From NCBI GenBank assembly GCA_037127255.1, contig JBANSL010000004.1, positions 496,001 to 560,000 on the forward strand: a stretch of 64,000 nt of DNA, given 5' to 3'. Source of the stretch: Persicaria tinctoria. Its lineage: Eukaryota; Streptophyta; Magnoliopsida; Caryophyllales; Polygonaceae. This document shows, one piece after another, positions 58,381 through 64,000 of the stretch (within the stretch, counting starts at the first letter, position 1; the number at the start of each line of letters is the position of its first letter). The translations under genes and the position numbers were made by a program. The notes below the pieces were generated by a model. That model ran no database searches, was not told where the DNA came from, and worked only from the letters and a program-made list of their open reading frames with translations.

Positions 58381-60560
58381 CTAATTTGTGAAGGAAATAA
58401 GAGATCAATATATGAAGCAAAAACGAGATAAAAGATCAAAGTATAACAGATATGGTAATCAATACATTAACTTGTGTGTTGTAGTAGGAGATTATTACCG
58501 CTTCTAAGATTCAGACGTCCACCAAATGTAATCCATCCATGAGGAATGGAAGATAATGGGTTGGATAACTATTGGTTTGAAGATTTACATTCGAGAAATT
58601 ATTACTGATGGGCTGAAGATTATTACTGATGTTAATAAGCAATATAAGTGCAGGAAATTTACATTCGGGAATCAATCAGGCAGTAGAGGATATAGTAATA
58701 TAATACGCGAAGAAAGGCTCAAAAAGAAGTGTTATGTTCGGGAATCAATCAGGTAAAAGAGGATATAGTGCTAACTTCTAAGTAACTCAAGTAACTAAAA
58801 AATTGGATCCTTTTACACTAAAAAATGAACAATCTCAATTAAGCAGCTACTTGGCACCATAGAAGTGCATCGGGCCATGCAAAATATCAGGCATGGATTC
58901 ATTAAATTGCAAAACCTAAGCTTTAATCTGAAGGAATACATGAACACTCTTTTTTAGTTTGATAACATTCTCATGATGTCACACTATTTTAGTTTCATAA
59001 CATTCTCATGATGGATCTTCTTTAGAATATTGATTTCACGAATGGAAGTGATTGGAAACTAGGCAAAATAAAGAAGTTAATTAAGCATCATGTAGAGAGA
59101 AACCCCAAACATAGTGCTAACTGCTACGTAACTCAAGTAACTAAAAGATTCGATACTTTTACATTGAAAAATGAACAATCTCAACAATAAATGAAGCAAC
59201 TACTTGGCACCATAGAAGTGCATTAGGTCGTTCAAAATATCAAGTATGGATTCCTTAAATTACAAAATCTAAGCTTTAATTGGAAGGAATACATGAACAC
59301 CCCTACGAAAGAAGTACTAAATTACTAATAAACCCATTTGAATATTGAGAAAAAGGAAACAAACACTTAAATCATTCCAATATAAATCGTTCTAATACAA
59401 ACCTAGTTTCAAAAACAAAACCATCAACACCTGAATAGAATTGGAACAAGTACATATTCAATTTTTGAAAAAAAGAGAGGTTTGCCCCAAAAACATCCAG
59501 CAATTGAACAAAAGAACAAGAGTACCAAATGCAAAAGAGAGTCAAATTGTTATATCACTAACTACTAACAAGTCTATCTCAAAAATAATACTCAAGAAAC
59601 TGTGAAACAAGAAGAAAACTGAAATCATACTGTTTTGTGAAATTGCAATAGAGTCTGGAAAATTGAACCATCTTATCTTTGACAGTCCAATGCAAATTTA
59701 AACATTAGATTAGAAATGGTAACACACTAGAGCTATTGAACCCTAATATCTCAATTAAAAGTAAAAACAGATAACACTAAAAAAAAGAAGAAAAATAATC
59801 ACCTATATCTCTAATTTATGAGAAGAAAAATAATCACCTTTGAGAGAGCCAAAGGAAGGTAGAGTTACCCTCTGAACAAGAATCCAGACTTTGTTAGGAG
59901 TTCAAACAACAACAACAAATTTGACAGTAACTAAATTGAATCCAAGCTATCGAATGACAATCATCAAATTATCAGAGGAATAATCTCATAAACATTACAA
60001 AACACAAAAAAAAAAAGCAACACTGCAAAATTTAGGGTCCAACAGGAGTTGAGCAAATTATAGACAAATTAGAAGGGAAAAAAGGAGATAGAAAACCTAC
60101 AAAATGAAGGAGCAAGTACCTCAAACAAATTATTCTCGAGTGGCAGCAAAGCGGCGATGTACGTTGGTGGCGTCGAAAGAAGAGAGCTCTTGGTGATGTG
60201 GGTTGGAGCACGGCCGCACAAGTGCTCAGCAATCTGAAGGCGAAGCCCTAAGCACGATTCAGATCTGACATGGATGGAGAAGAGATGCGTGAGTTCAGAT
60301 CTGAGATGGATGGAGAAGAGATGCCTTTTCACCTTGGGTTGGAATGGAGAAGAAGAATGAGATGCGGGTCAGATCTAAGAATCTGAGACCGGTTTGACCC
60401 CAAAACACAACAAACCCTAGATCTACAAAAAAAACAAAATCGCACAGTCAAGAATCAGAGATATCCAAATCGGAATTGGCCATAGATTCGAGCAAGCAAA
60501 GCAAAAGAGAAGAGAAACAAGAGAAGGAAATAGAGAAGAGAAGAGAAGAAGGATACGCAC
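58381..60560. other. C4 interior, AT-rich
   Basis: Intron-like DNA on the minus strand between the two exon-like captured segments. A segmental duplication is visible: 58770-58930 and 59110-59290 share ctcaagtaactaaaa, aatgaacaatctcaa, acttggcaccatagaagtgc and aaggaatacatgaacac. No protein domain found. Confidence 0.5.
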
Positions 60561-60653
60561 CTGCCCCAGATCGAACAAAGAGTGTTGTTTGCCAGAGAAT
60601 GGAGTTGGAGATGGGATCTGGCCAACGGAGAGGTTAGGTTTCCTGGCTTCCAT
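60561..60653 (-). other. Captured first exon in C4, 31 codons
   Basis: ATG at 60653. The frame reads MEARKPNLSVGQIPSPTPFS, then GKQHSLFDLGQ, and ends at a good donor (CAG then GTGCGTATCC). Upstream (60660-60830) is CT-rich on the minus strand, like a plant leader. A probable host-gene promoter and first exon picked up by the transposon. The family is not recognised. Confidence 0.45.
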
Positions 60654-61153
60654 GGACGAGTGAAGTTGTGAAGCACGTCGGAGTCGGGTTTCCTTCAGAG
60701 TGTATGAATAAGAATGGAGGAGAGTGTTTCACTGTTTCAGATCTAGAGAATTTGGGGATTTCGCTGTCGCGGGGAGGAGGGTTTGGAAGAGGGATTGAAA
60801 GCGGGGGGAGGGGTTCTTTTTTCTTAAAAAAAAAAAATTGAAGTGTTGAATTATTTCGCGTGTATTTCACATGGGCGGGACAAATCTCGGGCTTATTATT
60901 TTCCAAAAACTTTTTTTTAACATCGGTCAAAAAATAGTACGATGTCTGTTTTATTTTCAACATCACAAATTTATTAACCGATTTCAAAACATTGTTTTAT
61001 ATGGTAGGTTTTTCTTACCGATGTTAAATAATAAAATTCTAGTAGTGATTGTCTGTTTTACGACTTTTTTCTCGATCTTATTGTCTACCTACTACTATGG
61101 TGACCCCCCGCTCAAAACTTTCTGGTTCCGTCCCTAACAATACCTACTCCACT

Positions 61154-61319
61154 TGATATAGACGTTAATAGCCTAGTACATAAGCCGAGCGAAGTTTCAT
61201 CCTAAAACCAATTGGCATTAGATGTGGTAGAACCCCTAGCTTATATACTAAGGCTTTTTTGTTCATATAATCAAGGTGAGACTCTTTTTGGTCTCTTAAC
61301 ATTCTTTTCATTCTCAACA
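61154..61319 (-). mobile_element. TRIM-like LTR copy, inverted relative to 12298-12499
   Basis: Read on the minus strand it begins TGTTGAGAATG, contains gccaattggttttaggatga and cttatgtactaggctatta, and ends tatatca. These features are collinear with the 12298 copy (TGTTGAGAGATG, accaattggttttagaatgg). The flanks do not form a convincing TSD. Confidence 0.65.
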
Positions 61320-61999
61320 CTAACCCTTGGAGACATTAATGATTACATACAGTAATATACAACGTACTCCACATTCACTTTTGAAGCCGAACCCTTTACT
61401 GGCCAACAAATTGAGAGAGATGGAACAAATATTTAATGATGATCGAGTGGAACATGCCCGCCTTCATTCATTAAACGTAAGTATAGAATTACCCATGCCA
61501 GCATATGTCCATATCCTAATCGAGCTTAATTAGGTTGCAGATAGAGGCGCTTTCCATGAAAATGCCTCCTCCATCTTACATACAACGTACATACTAATAC
61601 TAAGGTATTAGGTATGTTGTAAATCAGTCCTCCAAACATCACATCCCAATTCACGAATCACGATGATGACTGATGAGTACGTCGTTGATATGCTATGTGA
61701 ATTAAGTTGGGCCCATCTCCAATGCGATGCCCTCTTGTTATGTTACTGCTTTGGGTGGGTTATGTCCTTATTGGGCCAGTTGCTTCTGGGCTGTGACGCC
61801 CAACCAAAATGGATTTGAATTCCAAACCAAAAAGAAAATAATTCCCTAAACATTAATGATACATGTCACAATTCACAATTCACAATTCACAATTCACAAT
61901 TCACAATTCACATGATGATGGATTAATGAGACAAATGCAATTAAGAGAAAATTTGTTGAAATATCATCTTTTACTAATCAATGAGGTAATTAGCATCTT
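61320..61999. other. Spacer with a (CACAATT)n microsatellite
   Basis: Six to seven tandem cacaatt units at 61867-61911 within otherwise unremarkable sequence. No gene seen. Confidence 0.8.
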
Positions 62000-62292
62000 T
62001 TAATTTTTTATTGGCCGTTCTAACACCTCTTTAATTGTTTCTAGCCGCATAACATCTTTCTTCTTCCTCGCTTCTCCTTCGTCTTTCCCAACCGGGATTA
62101 GTCTCTCCCAACCAGCGTCGGCCACCGAGCTTGCAACCACAGTAGTGGCGAGCTTCCTCACCGAAACCGTTCCCCGCCCCTTGGCTCCTCTCCTCACCTT
62201 CCAACCCTGAAGCTCGTCCATTCCTCCCGATTTCAAACCTGATTTTTCAAATCTCGAAATCGAATCCCCCAATTTCCTCCAGTAATCACATC

Positions 62293-63281
62293 ATGCCGCC
62301 GAATGGTTCTTCAGATCCGGTATGAAATCTCACTCTTAATCGATTTGCTTTGGTTGTTCTTTTTTGATTTGGGATTTCGAGTTGGATTGGTACTACTAGG
62401 GTTATTAGGTGCGAATATTTGTGGAAAAATTGGGGCTTTTCGCCTTGAGTCGATAATGGTAGGATTCGTTGTTCTGAATGGAATCTCGACTGGACTGTTG
62501 AATCTCGGTTGTATGCTGTCAAATATAGGGGTCTAAGATTTGGAGAATCAAAATGGAGAGTGAAACCGAATTCAATACAAACATGTAGAAGAACTTGCAC
62601 CTATAGATTTGAAATTGATGAGTGTTTTCTTCATCTTCTAGAGAGTTTTCCGAATTAAAACTGATGAGTGTTTTATTCGTCTTATGCCCGGGTTGTGGTT
62701 CCTTACCAGATTTGAAATTGATGACAACCAGGTGGAAGAACTTGCACCTATAGATTTTACTTCTGTCTTCCATGTTTTAGAGCTGCTTTATTGTTTGTTT
62801 ATAGATTCATGTGAATGAATGAAGTTCCGATTGTTAACAAATACTTGTGATTTTCTGTTTGGTAATGTGAATTTGCCTGCAGTACCTGACTTTATATGAT
62901 TGATATGCAAACATGTTAAATTAAGCAACTTTGTAAAAATCAGGTTTTCCCTATTTTATAATCTATGATCTCATGCATTCAGAATGAGATGGATTCAAGT
63001 ATCTTCACTGGTCCATTTTACTTTTTGACATATTTCTAGTTTGATATATGACATATTTCTTGGTTACAGTTTAATGTGATGTATTTCTAGTTTGATGAAT
63101 GCTGGAGTCAGACCTAAAATTTTGCTTCTATACACTCCAGGTCGGTGACAACTACTACATGCCAGGCTTGAAGAAGGCAGCGCTTGCAAGGCTGAGCGTT
63201 GTGAACAGGAGCCTTCAGGTTGCGAAGTCGGGTGTTAAAAAGAAGACAAAGCAAGCAACTAGGATCCATGGCTGGAAGTGA
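62293..63281 (+). CDS. Short gene model ending in the C-terminal exon of ribosomal protein L28 (probably chimeric or truncated)
   Basis: Last exon 63141-63281, after a tacactccag acceptor: [20 protein letters not shown], then [20 protein letters not shown] and RIHGWK plus TGA. This matches the C-terminus of plant 60S ribosomal protein L28 (eL28; family pattern [20 protein letters not shown]). Upstream exons encoding the first two thirds of L28 are not in the preceding kilobase. Instead, an ATG at 62293 opens MPPNGSSDP and reaches a GTATGA donor at 62320; joining the two gives a 56-residue chimera in frame. A CT-rich leader lies at 62010-62290. The last exon has no stop, so it could be transcribed, but it cannot be a complete L28. 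Treat the 5' exon as inference and the L28 exon as firm. Confidence 0.5.
62540..62770. repeat. Direct repeat in the intron of the L28-tail model
   Basis: gaagaacttgcacctataga occurs at 62587 and again at 62734, each followed or preceded by tttgaaattgatga, suggesting a local tandem duplication of about 147 bp. Confidence 0.6.
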
Positions 63282-64000
63282 AGTTCTTGGTAATATGATT
63301 TCGTAAGACTATCATCAGCTATTATCCGAATTTTCATTTACCTTGAAACTATTTGGTTTTTATTTTGTTCCTCTGGAGACAGATATTGCTGTATTTTTGT
63401 TTCAGACATGAATAGATGTTCCCTGGGATTCTCAAGTTAATTGGGAGTGTAGATTCAAGTTCATGGTCTCCTAAAATGACTAGTAAAATGATTTGAGTGG
63501 ACACATCCCTTACCCTTTTCTTGCTAAATTAACTTTGCTTCATTTCAACCCCACTTACTCTTGGTGTTATGTGTCCTCTTTACATTGATGTGCAGCCTAA
63601 TGTCGAGTCCAGGTAGAAGGGTTTTAAGTCTTCTTCAAACAGGGTTGATTGATATACTGATGTGCTAAATCTGTATAACTTTCAAAAAGAATTATTGTAT
63701 CTTTTTTCCTTCTTAGTTGTGAACTAAATGAGGGTAAAGATGCACTGGTGTCTTGTCTTGTGTATATTTATTTGATAAGCACTCATTGGTACAATTAATC
63801 TTGTATTTTGAATCTAGGATTTAATCTAGTATTTATTCTTATGAGACTTTGGTTCCAACATCTTTGTATCATGTGAGTGGTGTAGCATACTATCATGTTC
63901 TTGCACCGTTTTCCATGTTCTTGCTTAAATTTGCCATCTGCCGTGTGTGAATTGTCTTGAACCGATTTCCATTGTGGTTTATGTGACAGTGGTGGATAAA
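63282..64000. other. 3' region after the L28-tail exon
   Basis: AT-rich, 3'UTR- and intron-like; no second gene or RNA recognised to the window edge. Confidence 0.4.

Larger units (their letters stand above)
48961..61047. mobile_element. CACTA element C4, 12,087 bp, containing an LTR retrotransposon
   Basis: Left end CACTACTAGAAATTTGTTAT and inverted right end CACTACTAGAATTTTATTAT, with perfect TSD att (48958-48960 and 61048-61050). Subterminal motifs are acatcgg and ccgatgtc. The left side is a long foldback (48985-49265). No transposase. About 3.4 kb remain without the retrotransposon and include exon-like captured sequence (49393-49500 joined to 58200-58380; 60561-60653). Confidence 0.93.
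48298..61136. mobile_element. hAT element interrupted by Stowaway and CACTA C4
   Basis: Left end TAAAGGTGGAGCTAAAGAGG and inverted right end TAGGGACGGAACCAGAAAG; both continue into a ggggggtcac block. The 8-bp flanks are aaaatacc (48290-48297) and acaatacc (61137-61144), one mismatch. Without the Stowaway (48475-48709) and C4 with its TSD, only about 510 bp remain, so it is a small non-autonomous element. The left end contains the 20-bp palindrome ggggggtcacgtgacccccc near 48325. Confidence 0.75.

Noticed and set aside
62000..62272. 90-codon minus-strand frame
   Set aside because: It is antisense to a CT-rich leader of the L28-tail model and has no recognisable domain.

Overview
The window looks like nuclear DNA of a flowering plant, probably a eudicot. 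The evidence is AT-rich spacers, spliced gene remnants, plant-type CACTA, hAT, Stowaway and Tourist-like elements, a Ty3/gypsy element primed by tRNA-Asp, and a plant L-cysteine desulfhydrase. I cannot name the species. About 70% of the 64 kb can be assigned to transposable elements, most with matching target-site duplications (TSDs).

Layout. 1-1.06 kb: a 21-bp minisatellite array. 1454-2034: a small hAT element. 2.7-3.95 kb: an unrecognised, probably decayed minus-strand gene. 4700-5065: an intact small secreted Gly-rich protein gene. 6424-12113: CACTA element C1 (TSD CGG), inserted in a minisatellite that also carries a TRIM-like solo LTR (12298-12499). 13785-26575: a monoacylglycerol-lipase/caffeoylshikimate-esterase-type pseudogene, cut inside an exon by 12-kb CACTA C2 (13885-25918, TSD TTC). 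C2 itself holds a solo LTR, a 3-kb higher-order tandem array and a probable MULE. 27277-32910: CACTA C3 (TSD AAA) with decayed TNPD-like and Transposase_24-like genes. 33.1-33.9 kb: Tourist- and Stowaway-like MITEs.

34424-35809 (minus): an intact L-cysteine desulfhydrase gene, the best conventional gene here. 36550-40200: a reverse-transcriptase pseudogene split by a 962-bp hAT element. 42.9-43.2 kb: a UTP15 (U3 processome WD40) fragment. 43858-47616: a probable 2.6-kb solo LTR holding a 1.2-kb hAT element. 48298-61136: a nest in which a hAT element contains a Stowaway MITE and CACTA C4 (48961-61047, TSD ATT); C4 contains a young LTR retrotransposon (49501-58194, TSD CAAGG) with intact gag-protease, a deleted pol and a surviving integrase tail. 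61154-61319: a second TRIM LTR. 62293-63281: a short gene model whose last exon is the C-terminus of ribosomal protein L28.

There is no operon-like cooperation between genes. The main stories are the order of nested insertions, the destruction of a lipase gene by C2 and of a reverse-transcriptase gene by a hAT element, long foldbacks at one end of C3 and C4, and a palindromic TCGA-core repeat present in both the LTRs and the protein-coding parts of the young retrotransposon.
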